Positions 10,257 to 20,314 of a stretch of 64,000 nucleotides of DNA are shown piece by piece. A program made the position numbers and the translations under genes. Location: positions 123,912 through 187,911 of the forward strand of contig JABTUV010000010.1 in the NCBI GenBank assembly GCA_015075175.1. Reading direction: 5' to 3'. Each line of letters opens with the position of its first letter. Positions within the stretch are counted from its first letter, which is position 1. The stretch comes from a bacterium (lineage in GTDB: Bacteria > Hinthialibacterota > Hinthialibacteria > H5-UNCL2). The notes below the pieces were generated by a model. That model had not been told where the DNA came from. It saw only the letters and a program-made list of their open reading frames with translations, and ran no database searches.

Positions 10257-11146
10257 CGCCCGCTCTCCGCCATTTCGGTTCGCCAGGCCGGCCGGTCGCC
10301 GGGCGGCGCGGTCCGCCGCGCCAGCTCCAACCAGCGCAGGGGTTGATAATCCTGGGGACGGGCCACGATGCCCTGCCCCGGAAAACGCATGTCGATGTAC
10401 TGGTAGTGCGGCGAGAGCGCCAGCATGGCCGGCAGCTTCTCGGAGAGGAGCCGCCAGCGCCGCACAAGGTCCTCGCGCCCCAGTCGGATTTCGCCCGCGA
10501 ACGAGAGCTCGCGGAAGACCACGTCGCCGTCGGACTCGACCGACAGGAGGGGGAAGCGCGCGCGCGCCGCCGGCCCTTCCTCGTGGAGCCGCGACAGGAG
10601 CGCCAAGAGTTCCTCTCCGCACTCCGGCCCGACCCGCGTCCCGAAGCGGAAGACGCCCTGGTCCAGCCCCTCAAGCACGGGCAGGTCCGCCACTTCGGCT
10701 GGGCGCAGGGGAATCAGAATGCCTGCGGCATCCATGCCTACCCAACCCTGCTGGGGATGCTCCATGCGCGCGACCGGAATGCGCTCCACGACGGTGATGT
10801 GGACACGGGCGGGCAGGACTTTCTGCACCTGCGCCTCTTTCACCCAGGGGATGCGGCGGATGCGCTCGGCCATGCGCGAGGCGGACACGGACCAGACGTT
10901 GCTTCCCACTTCGACGCGCGCCTGCCTTCGGACTTCCGCGGCGCGCGCTTCGTCACAACCCGCTACGCGCACCTCCTTGATGGCGAAGCGCTCGGAGGTC
11001 GTCAGGTAGCGATAGCCGTCCAGTCCGATCAGGCCCAGCGCGGCCAGGGCGGCGACGGACACGGCGACGCGCAGGAGGGAGAGCGCCAGCGCGAAGAGGC
11101 GGCTCTCCTTCTGCGGCTCGACGTCGGCGCGGCGGCGCGGACTCAT
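10253..11146 (-). CDS. ftsQ: Cell division protein FtsQ
   Basis: Single-pass divisome protein linking early and late division proteins. The 297 residues comprise a basic cytoplasmic N-terminus, one membrane segment (residues about 18-40), then a POTRA domain starting FAIKEVRVAGCDEARAAEV and the FtsQ/DivIB body containing WVKEAQVQKVLPARVHI. The ATG at 11146 overlaps the murC stop (ATGA), and the stop overlaps the ftsA start. murC-ftsQ adjacency without ddlB or murB between them is a local peculiarity. Confidence 0.93.
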   Translation of the reverse strand: MSPRRRADVEPQKESRLFALALSLLRVAVSVAALAALGLIGLDGYRYLTTSERFAIKEVRVAGCDEARAAEVRRQARVEVGSNVWSVSASRMAERIRRIPWVKEAQVQKVLPARVHITVVERIPVARMEHPQQGWVGMDAAGILIPLRPAEVADLPVLEGLDQGVFRFGTRVGPECGEELLALLSRLHEEGPAARARFPLLSVESDGDVVFRELSFAGEIRLGREDLVRRWRLLSEKLPAMLALSPHYQYIDMRFPGQGIVARPQDYQPLRWLELARRTAPPGDRPAWRTEMAESGR

Positions 11147-12577
11147 GCCGTACCCTCCCGCCGGCGCAGAATCGACAAGAGCTGCGGCCCGATGCGACTC
11201 ACCGAACCCGCCCCCAGCGTAATCACGGTATCGCCCGGCCGGCAGAAGTCGGCCAGGATGTCCGGCAGAGCCTGCCAGTCGGGCGCGTACTCGACGTTGG
11301 AGCGATGGCGTCGCACCTCTTCCGCCAGCGCCTCGCCGGTTACGCCCGGAATCGGCGGCTCGCCCGCGCTGTAAATCTCCGTCAGGAAGAGATGATCCAG
11401 CACGGGAAAGGCCGCTCCGAATTCGGCGAACAGCGCCTGGGTGCGGGTGTAGCGATGCGGCTGGAAAACGCCGATCTTGCGCCCGGTGGTAGCGCCGGAG
11501 AGCGCGCGCAGGGTGGCCAGGATTTCCGCGGGATGATGCGCGTAGTCGTCGAGGACGCGCACGCCGGCGGCCCGCCCGACGAACTCGAAGCGGCGGCCCA
11601 CGCCGGCAAGGCGGCCAGGCCGCCGCGATCTCCGGCCAGGAGAGTCCCAGCGCGCGCGCAACGCCCGCCGCGCCCAGCGCGTTGTGCACGTTGTGCATTC
11701 CGGGTACCGACAGTTGCAGCTCGCACCGCGGCGAGCCGTGTTCGACCAGCGTGAAGCGGCTGCCGCCGGGCAAGAGCTCGACGCCCTCGGCCGTCAGCTC
11801 CGCGCTGGCATGAAGGCCGTATAGCCGCACCTCGGGATGCGGCCGTTTCTCCGCCAGTCTCCGGCAACCCTCCCAGTCGGCGCTGATCCAGACCTCGCCG
11901 CTGGGATGCACGCCCCGCGCGAACCGCTCGAACAACGCCTCGATCTCGGACAAGTCGTGGAAATAGTCCAAATGGTCCATGTCGATGCTGTTGATGAGGG
12001 CGTAGGTCGCCGAGAGTTCGACCAGGGAGCCGTCGCTCTCGTCGCCCTCGGCGATGATCAGGTTGCTCTTGCCCACGCGGGCGTTGCCGCCCAGTTCGGG
12101 CAGCTCGCCGCCGATGATGAGGGTGGGGTCCATGCCCGCCTGGTGGGCCAGCGTGGCCAGCATGGAGGTGGTGGTGGTCTTGCCGTGGGTACCGGCGACG
12201 ACGACGGCGCGATGGCCGGCCAACAAGGCGCCCAGCACGCGCGCGCGATGCCAGATGGGCAGGCCGCGCTCCAGGGCGCGCAGGTACTCGACGTTGTCCA
12301 GCCGAACCGCCGAGGAGACCACCACGAGGTCGGCGGCGTCCACGTGGGAGGCGGCGTGACCGAGGTAGATGCGCGCGCCCAGCCGCGCCAGTTGCGCGGT
12401 CAGCCGGTTTTCCACCAGGTCTGAGCCGGAGACGGCGTAGTTGTGAAAGCACAACACGTGCGCCAAGGCGCTCATGCCGATGCCGCCGACGCCGATGAAA
12501 TGCACGCGATGTCCCGGGATGGGCGGCGGCATGGGTCCCTCAATTCCCGCCCAGGTGTCCGGCATGACCAGGCTCAT
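11143..12577 (-). CDS. murC: UDP-N-acetylmuramate--L-alanine ligase, one apparent frameshift
   Basis: It adds the first amino acid of the peptidoglycan stem peptide. The N-terminus has HFIGVGGIGMSALAH, followed by the ATP loop AGTHGKTTTTSML and the EGDESDGS motif. Near 11610-11620 the frame must change: the N-terminal frame ends its homology at SWPEIAA, and homology resumes as GVGRRFEFVG...LDDYAHHPAEI in another frame to the stop at 11143. The break lies in a GGCC-rich run and looks like a one- or two-base consensus error. The ATG at 12577 is chosen for AAAGGA about 9 bases upstream. It overlaps the murG end by 38 bases. Without repair the C-terminal domain would be lost, which would be lethal if real. 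Confidence 0.9.
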
Positions 12578-13685
12578 GGTGCTTTGTCCTTTCCAGGAGA
12601 TGTTGAATGCGATCCGCCACCATGCGGGCCGCGTTGCGATGCACGACTCCGAGGGCGCGGCTTCTATCCGCCATTTCGGCGCGCCGCGACGGGTCCGAGA
12701 GCATCCGGGCCAGCCACTCCACGATCTCGCCGGCGTCCAGTTCATGCTCGCGGCGCATGACGGCGGCGCCGGCGTCCACGAGCGCGCGGGCGTTCTTGGC
12801 CTGATGGTCGCCGGCGGCGATGGCCAGCGGGACCAGCAGCGCGGCGCGCCCCCAGGCGGTGATCTCCGCCAGCGTGCCGGCGCCCGCGCGCGATACGATC
12901 AGGTCGGCGTGGGCCAGCGCGCGGTCCATCGCCTCGATGAAGGGCACGACCCACGTGCCTTCCCCCGCCAGCTGCGGCGCCATGGCGGCGTAGCCTCGCT
13001 CGCCCGTCTGGATCACCGCGTTGAAGCGCGCCCGCCGGCGCAGCTTCGGCAGCACCTCGGCCATGAGGCGGTTGAGGCAGAGGCTGCCCTGGCTGCCGCC
13101 ATACACGAGCAGCAGGGGCAGGCCCGGCACGAGCGGCCAGGGCGGCGGCTCGCGCCGTAACTCGTCGTGCGGCGGAAGGCGCAGCGGATAGCCGGTGTGC
13201 ACGGCGTTTTTCCAGCCCATCACGCGCGCCGCCTGCATGTCCGCGCACCACACCTCGACCGCGCCCGCGCCGTAGCGCCGGTTGACCGCGCCCGGCCAGG
13301 CGTTCTGCTCGTGCACAGCGTAGGGGACGCCCATGCGCCGCGCGTTCCAGAGCGCCGGAAACGAGATGTAGCTGCCCATGCCCACGATCAACTCCGGTCG
13401 AAAGCTCCTCAGTTCCCGTCGGGCCCGGAGCACGCTTCGGAGCGCGCCCCAGGCGGTCCTGCCCCACGACAGGCCGGGCCTGCGCGCCAGTCCCCGCATC
13501 GGCAGTCCCACGGCGGGCAGGCCGGCGTGGGCCAAGCGGTCCAACTCGCGCGCCTCATTTCGGCAGAAGAAACGCACCTCCGCGACGCCCCGGCGCGCAA
13601 TCTCTTCCGCGACCGCAAGGGCAGGAAAGAGATGGCCGCCGGTTCCGCCGGCCGCGATCACGATGCGCCGCCTCCGCCCGCTCAA
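12540..13685 (-). CDS. murG: Undecaprenyl-PP-MurNAc-pentapeptide GlcNAc transferase
   Basis: It converts lipid I to lipid II on the inner face of the membrane. The 381-residue protein has the MurG N-terminal loop AAGGTGGHLFPALAVAEEI, the mid loop GMGSYISFPALW and HEQNAWPG, a GGSQGSLCLN nucleotide loop near residue 195, and a SRAGAGTLAEITAWG donor-site motif. A TTG start at 13685 is supported by GGAAGGA about 10 bases upstream and correct homology from residue 1. It follows ftsW by 17 bases. Confidence 0.95.
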   Translation of the reverse strand: MSGRRRRIVIAAGGTGGHLFPALAVAEEIARRGVAEVRFFCRNEARELDRLAHAGLPAVGLPMRGLARRPGLSWGRTAWGALRSVLRARRELRSFRPELIVGMGSYISFPALWNARRMGVPYAVHEQNAWPGAVNRRYGAGAVEVWCADMQAARVMGWKNAVHTGYPLRLPPHDELRREPPPWPLVPGLPLLLVYGGSQGSLCLNRLMAEVLPKLRRRARFNAVIQTGERGYAAMAPQLAGEGTWVVPFIEAMDRALAHADLIVSRAGAGTLAEITAWGRAALLVPLAIAAGDHQAKNARALVDAGAAVMRREHELDAGEIVEWLARMLSDPSRRAEMADRSRALGVVHRNAARMVADRIQHLLERTKHHEPGHAGHLGGN

Positions 13686-13702
13686 GCTTCATTCCTTCCC
13701 GC

Positions 13703-14856
13703 TCACGCCGCCCGGTGCGCGCGCGCCCCACGCCGCGGCGACACCGGCACGGGCACCGCCGACCGCGACACGTTCACGATCAGCCCCACCGCGCACAGCG
13801 TCACGATGATGCTGTTGCCTCCATACGAGATGAACGGCAGGGGCACGCCGGTTCCGGGCAGGAGGTTGGCGACCACGCTCATGTGCAGGAGCGCCTGCAC
13901 GGCCAGGAGCACCGTGGCGCCCGCCGCCAGGAGATAGCCGAGGCGATCCGGCGCCTTGGCGCGGTGCGCACGCCCAGCCACGTGAATGCCAGAAACACCA
14001 GCGCCAACCCGCCCGTGGCCAGGAACCCCAGTTCCTCGCCCACAACCGCGAAGATGTAGTCGGTGTGCGGGTCGGGGATGTAGCGGACCTTGTGGAGGCC
14101 CTCGCCCAATCCCTGGCCGGAAAGGCCGCCGCGCGCCAGCGCGACCTGCGCCTGGGTGGCGTGCCAGCCCGCCCCGCTGGCCGTCTCCTCCTGATTGAGA
14201 AAGCCGGTGATGCGCTCCATGCCGTACTTGCTGTTGGCGATCACGAACCCCATCGCGGCCAAAAACACCGCGCCGGTCACGAACAGATGCAACATGCGCC
14301 CGCCGGCGATGAACCAGATGGCGCCCACCAGCGCCCCCAGAATCAGGGTGGCGCTTTTGTGCGGCTCGACGAGGACGAGGCCGATGGCCAGGCCCACGAG
14401 CAGCATGTTGGGCAGCACGCCGGAGAAGAAGCGGCGCAGCTCCTCCTGGCGGTTGGACCAGCGTTCCGCCAGGTAGATGATGACGGCCAGTTTGAGGAAC
14501 TCGGAGGGTTGCAGGTTGGGCAGGGGTCCGAGGTCCAGCCAGCGACGACCGCCGCGCACGCCCACGCCCCAGGGCGAATAGAGGACCAGGAGGAGCAGGA
14601 TGATGACGACGAAGAGCATGGGCCGGCCCCACTGCGCCAGCCGCGCGTAATCATAGTTGGCGAAAAACAGCATTGCCAGCATCCCGATGCCCACGAACAA
14701 GAGCTGGCGCGAGAAATGCCACAGCGTGATGCCGCCCTTGTCGGGATCGAAGCTGATGAAGGCGCCCGCGGAAAAGACCATGATCAGGCCGAAGGAGACG
14801 AGGCCCATGGTGAGGATGACCAGAGCGGGACCCAGAAAGCGCATCTCGCGGTTCAT
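13703..14856 (-). CDS. ftsW: Lipid II polymerase FtsW, one apparent frameshift
   Basis: SEDS-family glycosyltransferase of septal peptidoglycan with about ten membrane segments. Recognisable SEDS blocks are GGRRWLDLGPLPNLQPSEFLK (split here as GGRRWLDLG and QPSEFLKLA), EPHKSATLI, and the DYIFAVVGEELGF loop. At about 13960 the frame changes. After the shift the sequence reads APDRLGYLLAAG and ends with the conserved VPLPFISYGGNS before a basic tail. One net base fits the total length. The start overlaps the murD stop as ATGA. The indel is probably a consensus error, because the flanks are perfectly conserved. Confidence 0.92.
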
Positions 14857-16199
14857 GGCAGGTCCCCCACCAGTTTCTTGAAGGTGTTGCCGCGGACCGC
14901 GAAGTTCCTGAATTGATCGTAGCTGGCCGAGGCGGGCGAGAGGAGCACGCGGTCGCCCGGGCGGGCCAGCGAGGCGGCCAGCGCGACGGCTTGCTCCAGG
15001 GTTTCGACCAGGCGCGTGTCGACGTGCGTCCGCACCGCCTCGGCGATGGCCTGGCGGGTGGCGCCGTAGAGGATGGCGACTTTCACCGCGCCCATGCACT
15101 CGGAGAGGGGCGCAAACGACTCGCGCTTGTCGCTGCCGCCCGCCAGCCAGATGATCGGACCGGGGATGTTGGCCAGCGCGGAGGCGGTCGCGTGCACGTT
15201 GGTCGCCTTGCTGTCGTTGAAATAAAGAACCCCACCGACTTCCCGCACCAACTCGATGCGGTGGGCCAGTTCGCTGAAGTCCTCCCAGCCGGCCAGCACG
15301 CGGGCCGGATCGGCGCCCATGCGCTGCGCCAGGAGCAGTGAAAAGAGGCCATTGGTGATCTGAAAGGGAAACTTTTTTTCCAGCGTGGGGCAGGCGAGGC
15401 GCGTTTCCTTGCCGTCCAGGTCGCGTATCACGACCGCTCCCTGGCTCACAAAGGCGCCCGGCCGACCGTGGTCGGCGAGGGCGACGCACATGCGCGTCGC
15501 CCGGCTGCGCACGCCCGCCTCCTCCCACAATTCCGGCGGAACCACCAGCAGGTCCGTTTCGATCTGGTTCCGGCACATGTTCCACTTGGCCCGCCCGTAT
15601 TCCTCCACGCTCGCATAGCGATCCAGGTGGTCGGGGGCGAGATTGAGGAAGGCCGCCGCGTCGGGGCGAAACTGGACGATCTCCTCCAACTGGAAGCTGG
15701 AGAGTTCCAGCACGGAGATGAAGTCGGTCGAGTTGGCGCGGCCCACAAGGTCGGCCCAGGGCGTGCCCAGGTTGCCGGCGGCCCGCGCCGCGATCCCCGC
15801 CGCCAGGAGAAAGTGCTCGGTCAGCGTGGTCACGGTGGACTTGCCGTTGGTTCCGGTCACGCCCACCACCGGACCGTGGGCGAATCGGCAGGCCAGTTCG
15901 ATCTCGGAGATGATGGGGACGCCCTTTTGTCGCAGCGGGGGCGCGGGAAAGGCGTTGGGGGGAAAGCCGGGGCTGATGACGGCCTCGTCGATGCGGGAGA
16001 GGTCGGGTTCGCGGTTGAGATGGAGGACGGCGCCCAGCCGCTCGGCTTCATCGATGGCCCGCGACAACTTCTCGCTGGGCGCGGTGTCGAACATCTCGAT
16101 GCTGTAGCCGTGCTCGGCCAACAGGCGCGCCGCCGCCATGCCGGAAATCCCCATCCCGAGCACGAGAATGCGCCCCTTGCCCCTCTCGACCAACGGCAT
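14853..16199 (-). CDS. murD: UDP-N-acetylmuramoylalanine--D-glutamate ligase
   Basis: It adds D-glutamate to UDP-MurNAc-L-Ala. The 448 residues have the MurD Rossmann opening ILVLGMGISGMAAARLL, the ATP loop GVTGTNGKSTVTTLTEHF, and the C-terminal YFNDSKATNVHATASAL and AGGSDK motifs. The ATG at 16199 is chosen because the open frame upstream translates a dispersed repeat, and AAGGGGT lies about 11 bases before it. This is the only place in the cluster where a repeat block (16200-16398) separates consecutive dcw genes. Confidence 0.95.
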   Translation of the reverse strand: MPLVERGKGRILVLGMGISGMAAARLLAEHGYSIEMFDTAPSEKLSRAIDEAERLGAVLHLNREPDLSRIDEAVISPGFPPNAFPAPPLRQKGVPIISEIELACRFAHGPVVGVTGTNGKSTVTTLTEHFLLAAGIAARAAGNLGTPWADLVGRANSTDFISVLELSSFQLEEIVQFRPDAAAFLNLAPDHLDRYASVEEYGRAKWNMCRNQIETDLLVVPPELWEEAGVRSRATRMCVALADHGRPGAFVSQGAVVIRDLDGKETRLACPTLEKKFPFQITNGLFSLLLAQRMGADPARVLAGWEDFSELAHRIELVREVGGVLYFNDSKATNVHATASALANIPGPIIWLAGGSDKRESFAPLSECMGAVKVAILYGATRQAIAEAVRTHVDTRLVETLEQAVALAASLARPGDRVLLSPASASYDQFRNFAVRGNTFKKLVGDLP

Positions 16200-16224
16200 C
16201 ACTGCCAGTACCCCTTGACCATCA

Positions 16225-16396
16225 CTTGGGGTGGCACAGGTCTCCAGACCTGTGATCTGATGGACCCACCCCTCTTCTTTCTCTGCAACGGCATCACGGG
16301 TCTGGAGACCCGTGCCACCCCCAAGACCCACCGGGCGCCCCCCTTTTGCACTCAAGAGGGTGCTGCGCGGTTCGGCGCAGCACACTGCGCAACTAC
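16225..16396. repeat. Inverted repeat block between mraY and murD
   Basis: CTTGGGGTGGCACAGGTCTC (16225 on) and its complement-like partner GGGTCTGGAGACCCGTGCCACC (ending 16325) form a large inverted repeat of the 'GGTCTGGAGACC' family. A second element, GTGCTGCGCGGTTCGGCGCAGCAC with GCGCAACTACGG, sits at 16360-16398, immediately downstream of the mraY stop. Transcription of murD through ftsZ from the upstream promoter would have to pass these hairpins. Confidence 0.75.
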
Positions 16397-16398
16397 GG

Positions 16399-17478
16399 CT
16401 ACCGGACCTTTAACGTCGCCAGTCCCAGCATCCCCAGGATGGTGGCGACGATCCAAAAGCGAATCACAATGCGCGCCTCCGGCCAGCCCAACTGCTCGAA
16501 GTGATGATGCAGTGGGGTCATGCGAAAAATGCGCCTGCCTCCGCGCAGCTTGTAGCTGGCCACTTGCAGGATCACCGAGAGCGCCTCGATCACGAAGATG
16601 CCGCCGATCAAGACCAGGAGAACCTCCTGCTTGAGGCAGAGGGCCATCACGCCCAGGGCGCCGCCGAGAGCCAGCGAGCCGGTGTCGCCCATGAAGACCT
16701 GGGCGGGATGCGCGTTGTACCAGAGGAAGGCCATGCCGGCGCCGAGGAGCGCCATGCCGAAGACCGCCAGCTCCTGCGCGCCGGGAACGTGCCAGATCAA
16801 CAGATAGCGCGTGAAGTCCGGCCGGCCCACCAGGTACGCCAGGATGGTGAAGGGCACCAGCGTGGCGATCACGCAGCCGATGGCCAGGCCGTCCAGGCCG
16901 TCGGTCAGATTGACGGCGTTGGAGGAGCCGACGATGACGATGATCGCGAATAGGATGTAGAGAACGCCCAGCGGAATGACGGCGTGCTTGAAGAAGGGCA
17001 GCGCCAGCTCGGCGTTGTGTTCGGTTCCCAGGAAGAAATAGATCCAGAGGCCGGTAAAAAGTCCGATGCCGCCCTGCCAGGCCAGTTTCTGTCGCGCGGA
17101 CAGTCCGCGATGGCTGCGGCCGCGCAGCTTGGCGAAGTCGTCGACGGCGCCGACCGCGCCCAGCGCGGTGGTCACGAGGATCGCCAACCACACGTGGCGG
17201 TTGCCCAGATCGCCCCACAGGAGAAGAGAGAAGAGCAGCGAGGCCAGAATCAAGAGTCCGCCCATGGTCGGCGTGCCCTGCTTGCCCTTGTGTTTCTCGT
17301 AAAGCGAGGGAATGCCAGCGCCGCGGATGGGCTGGCCCATCCTGAGCCGTACCAGGGTGTGGATGAACAGGGGACCCAGGAGAATGCCGAAGAGGCCCGC
17401 CGTCACCGCGGCCATGGGCGCGCGGAAGTTGACGTAATGCAGCAGGTTGAGGAAGGGGCCGAAGATCAGGTCGATCAT
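16399..17478 (-). CDS. mraY: Phospho-MurNAc-pentapeptide transferase
   Basis: Polytopic membrane enzyme making lipid I from UDP-MurNAc-pentapeptide and undecaprenyl phosphate. The 359-residue length is normal. Signature sequences are KQGTPTMGGLLI, the GAVDDFAK aspartate pair, NAVNLTDGLDGLAIG, GDTGSLALGG, and the C-terminal TPLHHHFEQLGW. About ten membrane helices are evident. The start overlaps the murF stop as ATGA. The TAG stop is followed within three bases by a GTAGTTGCGCAG repeat. Confidence 0.96.
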   Translation of the reverse strand: MIDLIFGPFLNLLHYVNFRAPMAAVTAGLFGILLGPLFIHTLVRLRMGQPIRGAGIPSLYEKHKGKQGTPTMGGLLILASLLFSLLLWGDLGNRHVWLAILVTTALGAVGAVDDFAKLRGRSHRGLSARQKLAWQGGIGLFTGLWIYFFLGTEHNAELALPFFKHAVIPLGVLYILFAIIVIVGSSNAVNLTDGLDGLAIGCVIATLVPFTILAYLVGRPDFTRYLLIWHVPGAQELAVFGMALLGAGMAFLWYNAHPAQVFMGDTGSLALGGALGVMALCLKQEVLLVLIGGIFVIEALSVILQVASYKLRGGRRIFRMTPLHHHFEQLGWPEARIVIRFWIVATILGMLGLATLKVR

Positions 17479-18860
17479 GCGCAGAGCGCCTCCACGATCC
17501 GTTCCATCTTCATGCCGCGCGAGCCCTTCACGAGGGCCAGATCGTCGGCGCCGAGGACCTGCTTGAGGGCGGCGATCAGCTGGTTGACGTCTTCAAAATG
17601 GCGGTCGCGCGAGACGTCGCGGCCGGCGCGCTGGGACGAGCTCAGAAAGAGGCGGCTGGCGTCTCCGAAGGTGAAAACGAGATCAATCGGCAGCGCGGCC
17701 AGGCGCGCCCCGCATTGTTCGTGCAAGAGGGCGCTGTGCTCGCCCAGGTCCAGCATGTCGCCCAGCACCGCGATGCGGCGGCCCGCGGGCATGTGGACCA
17801 GCAGGTCCAGCGCGGCGTAAAGCGACTGCGGGTTGGAGTTGTAGACGTCTTCGAGAATAGTGTAATCGCCCACTTTGCGTGGGCGCAGGCGGCCCCAGAA
17901 GCCGCGATAGTTGCGAAGAGCCGCCGCGCCCTCCGGCAGCGGTACACCCAGAGCGCGCCCGGCGGCCAGCGCCAGGAGCGCGTTGTTGGCCTGGTGCAGC
18001 CCGGGAACCGAAAGCTCGAGCGGATAGCGGCGGGCGTCTTCATCCACCACGGTTCCGCTGGCACAGCCTTCCGAGTTGAGGCGCAGGTCCTCCAGATGCA
18101 GGCCGTCGCGGTCTCCGACCAAAAGCAGCCGGCCGCGCGCGCGCGGCGCCAGCTTCTCCAGCCGCGCCAGGTCGAAAGGCGCAATCGCCAGCGGAGCGTC
18201 GCCGCACAGGCCCGCAAAAAGCTCCCCCTTCTCGCGCGCGACCCCGTCCAGGTCCCGCAGGCGATAGAGATGCGTCTCCGAGATGGCGGTAATCACGCCG
18301 ATGTGCGGCTCGGCGATCTCGACCAGGCGGCGGATTTCGCCCGGCCGGTCCGCGCCCATCTCCAGGATCAGCGCCTGGACGCTCTCGTCCAGGTCGAAGA
18401 GCGTCTTGGGCAGGCCGATCAGGTTGTTGTAATTGGCCCGGCTGGCCAGCGTGCGGTACTTCACGCGCGCGATCTCGGCCAGCATGTCCTTGGTCGAAGT
18501 CTTGCCCACGCTGCCGGTAATGCCGACCACGCGGGGATGGAACTGTTTGCGATAGGCGTGGGCGAAGTCGCCGAGAGCGGTGAGCGTGTCGGGGACGAGC
18601 AGCACGGGCAGGCGGGGTTCGGCGGCCAGGCCCGGGGGGCAGTGGTCGCGGGATACCACGCAGGCTCCCGCGCCCGCGCTCACCGCTGAGGAAAGAAAGG
18701 CGTGCCCGTCGAACTTCTCGCCCACCAACGCCCAGTACAGTTCCCCCGGCGCCAGCGTGCGGCTGTCCGTGGAGATCGACGCGATGGTCGTCTCGGGCCT
18801 TCCGTACCCCAGCCGGCCGCCCGTCGCGCGCTCAAGCTCGCCCAGGCTCACGGCCCTCAT
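17475..18860 (-). CDS. murF: UDP-MurNAc-tripeptide--D-Ala-D-Ala ligase
   Basis: It adds D-Ala-D-Ala to the stem peptide. The 461 residues show the MurF N-terminal domain with SISTDSRTLAPGELYWAL, the ATP loop GITGSVGKTSTKDML, the NNLIGLPKTL and EMGADRPGEI motifs, and the C-terminal DVYNSNPQSLYAAL and VLGDMLDLGEHS blocks. Both ends overlap neighbours by four bases (murE upstream, mraY downstream), so it is part of a translationally coupled run. Confidence 0.95.
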   Translation of the reverse strand: MRAVSLGELERATGGRLGYGRPETTIASISTDSRTLAPGELYWALVGEKFDGHAFLSSAVSAGAGACVVSRDHCPPGLAAEPRLPVLLVPDTLTALGDFAHAYRKQFHPRVVGITGSVGKTSTKDMLAEIARVKYRTLASRANYNNLIGLPKTLFDLDESVQALILEMGADRPGEIRRLVEIAEPHIGVITAISETHLYRLRDLDGVAREKGELFAGLCGDAPLAIAPFDLARLEKLAPRARGRLLLVGDRDGLHLEDLRLNSEGCASGTVVDEDARRYPLELSVPGLHQANNALLALAAGRALGVPLPEGAAALRNYRGFWGRLRPRKVGDYTILEDVYNSNPQSLYAALDLLVHMPAGRRIAVLGDMLDLGEHSALLHEQCGARLAALPIDLVFTFGDASRLFLSSSQRAGRDVSRDRHFEDVNQLIAALKQVLGADDLALVKGSRGMKMERIVEALCA

Positions 18861-20314
18861 CGTGCTTCTCGCAGTGCTCGGCCAAGTACTTCTCGATCGT
18901 CGAAGGGCAGAACGTTTGCGCCGATGGTCTGGGTCGTTTCATGGCCCTTGCCGGCGACGAGGACGATATCACCAGCTTCTGCCAGTCCGACAGCCTGACG
19001 TATGGCGTCTTCTCTTTCCGGAACCACATGATAATCCTTCCCCTTTTCTCCGGCGCTCATGCCGGCCACGATTTCATCGATGATCGCCAACGGGTCTTCG
19101 CTTCTGGGATTGTCCGAGGTGACGATGGTCACCTGGGAGAGTCGCAAGGCGATGGCGCCCATTTTGGGGCGCTTGGTGCGGTCACGGTCGCCGCCGCAGC
19201 CCATGACGGTGATGATGCGCTTGTGCGGGAGGCCCGAGAGCGTCTCCAGCACTTGCAGGAGGCCGTCGGGGGTGTGGGCGTAATCAACCACGGCCAGGAA
19301 GTCCTGACCGGCGTCGACGCGTTCCAGGCGGCCGGGCACGGTCTCCAGCGCGGCCACGCCCTCCGCAATCGCCTCCAGCGGATAGCCCAGCGCCCAAGCC
19401 ATGCCCGCCGCGCCCAGGATGTTGTAGAGGTTGTGGGTGCCCAGGAGCCGACTTTCCAGCGTGATGCTGCCGTCGGGCGCGTTGAACTGGAACACCAGCC
19501 CCTCCCGGCTCATCTTGACCGGCCCGGGAAACAGGTCCGCGTCCTTCCGCCCGTAGACAAAACACTCCCGCTGCGGCAGCGCCTCGGCGATGGTCCGGCC
19601 CCAGGCATCGTCCCCGTTGACGACGGCCACTCCATCCGGCCGCAAGAGCTCCGTAAACAGCCGCAGCTTGGTGCGACCGTAGTTGTCCATGTCCTTGTGA
19701 AAATCCAGATGCTCGGGGGACAGGTTGGTGAAGAGCGCGCCGGTGAACTCGACGTCATCCAGGCGATGCAGGGCCAGCGCGTGCGAGGAGGCCTCCATGG
19801 CGACCATCTGCACGCCGTCTTTTCTCATCTGCGCCAGCATCTGCTGCAGCTCGAGCGCCATGGGCGTGGTGTGCACGGCCTTCTTCCTCTGGCCCGCCCA
19901 GCGATACTCGATGGTTCCAAGCACCCCGACGGACTCCCCCGTGGCCGCGCCGATGGACTCCAGCAGATAGCAACTGGTGGTTTTGCCGTTGCTGCCGGTC
20001 ACGCCGACCACGGTGAGATGGCGCGAGGGATGGCCGTAAAAGCGGGCCGCCACGGTGGAGAGCACGGCAAGGGTGTTGCCCACCACGATCTGCGGCAGGT
20101 TGGCATCGGTCTTCTCTTCGACCAGGGCGGCGACGGCGCCTTTGTCGGCAGCCTCGGCCAGGTACCGGTGGCCGTCGGTGTGCTCGCCACGAATCGCCAC
20201 GAAAAGATCGCCGGGGGACAGCTTGCGCGAGTCGTAGCACAGCCCGCGCACCTTGCCCTCGGGAAGGGGCGTGCCGGCGGGGGCCAGATCCAGCAGCAGG
20301 TCGTCCAGCCTCAC
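18857..20314 (-). CDS. murE: UDP-MurNAc-tripeptide synthetase (meso-DAP type)
   Basis: It adds the third stem residue. The 485-residue protein starts at GTG 20314, whose GTGA overlaps the ftsI stop; the longer upstream frame is a shadow of ftsI. Motifs are CYDSRKLSPGDLFVAIRG, the ATP loop GVTGSNGKTTSCYLLE, EASSHAL, and the substrate motif DNPR in VTSDNPRSEDP. In known MurE enzymes DNPR marks meso-diaminopimelate rather than lysine specificity, so the peptidoglycan is inferred to be DAP-type. VAGKGHET near the end is also conserved. Confidence 0.95.
   Translation of the reverse strand: MRLDDLLLDLAPAGTPLPEGKVRGLCYDSRKLSPGDLFVAIRGEHTDGHRYLAEAADKGAVAALVEEKTDANLPQIVVGNTLAVLSTVAARFYGHPSRHLTVVGVTGSNGKTTSCYLLESIGAATGESVGVLGTIEYRWAGQRKKAVHTTPMALELQQMLAQMRKDGVQMVAMEASSHALALHRLDDVEFTGALFTNLSPEHLDFHKDMDNYGRTKLRLFTELLRPDGVAVVNGDDAWGRTIAEALPQRECFVYGRKDADLFPGPVKMSREGLVFQFNAPDGSITLESRLLGTHNLYNILGAAGMAWALGYPLEAIAEGVAALETVPGRLERVDAGQDFLAVVDYAHTPDGLLQVLETLSGLPHKRIITVMGCGGDRDRTKRPKMGAIALRLSQVTIVTSDNPRSEDPLAIIDEIVAGMSAGEKGKDYHVVPEREDAIRQAVGLAEAGDIVLVAGKGHETTQTIGANVLPFDDREVLGRALREAR

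Noticed and set aside
10253-12745. A single 830-residue MurC-FtsQ fusion protein
   Set aside because: The continuous frame results from the murC indel. The true murC C-terminus lies in another frame and ends with a stop overlapping the ftsQ ATG, so these are two genes.
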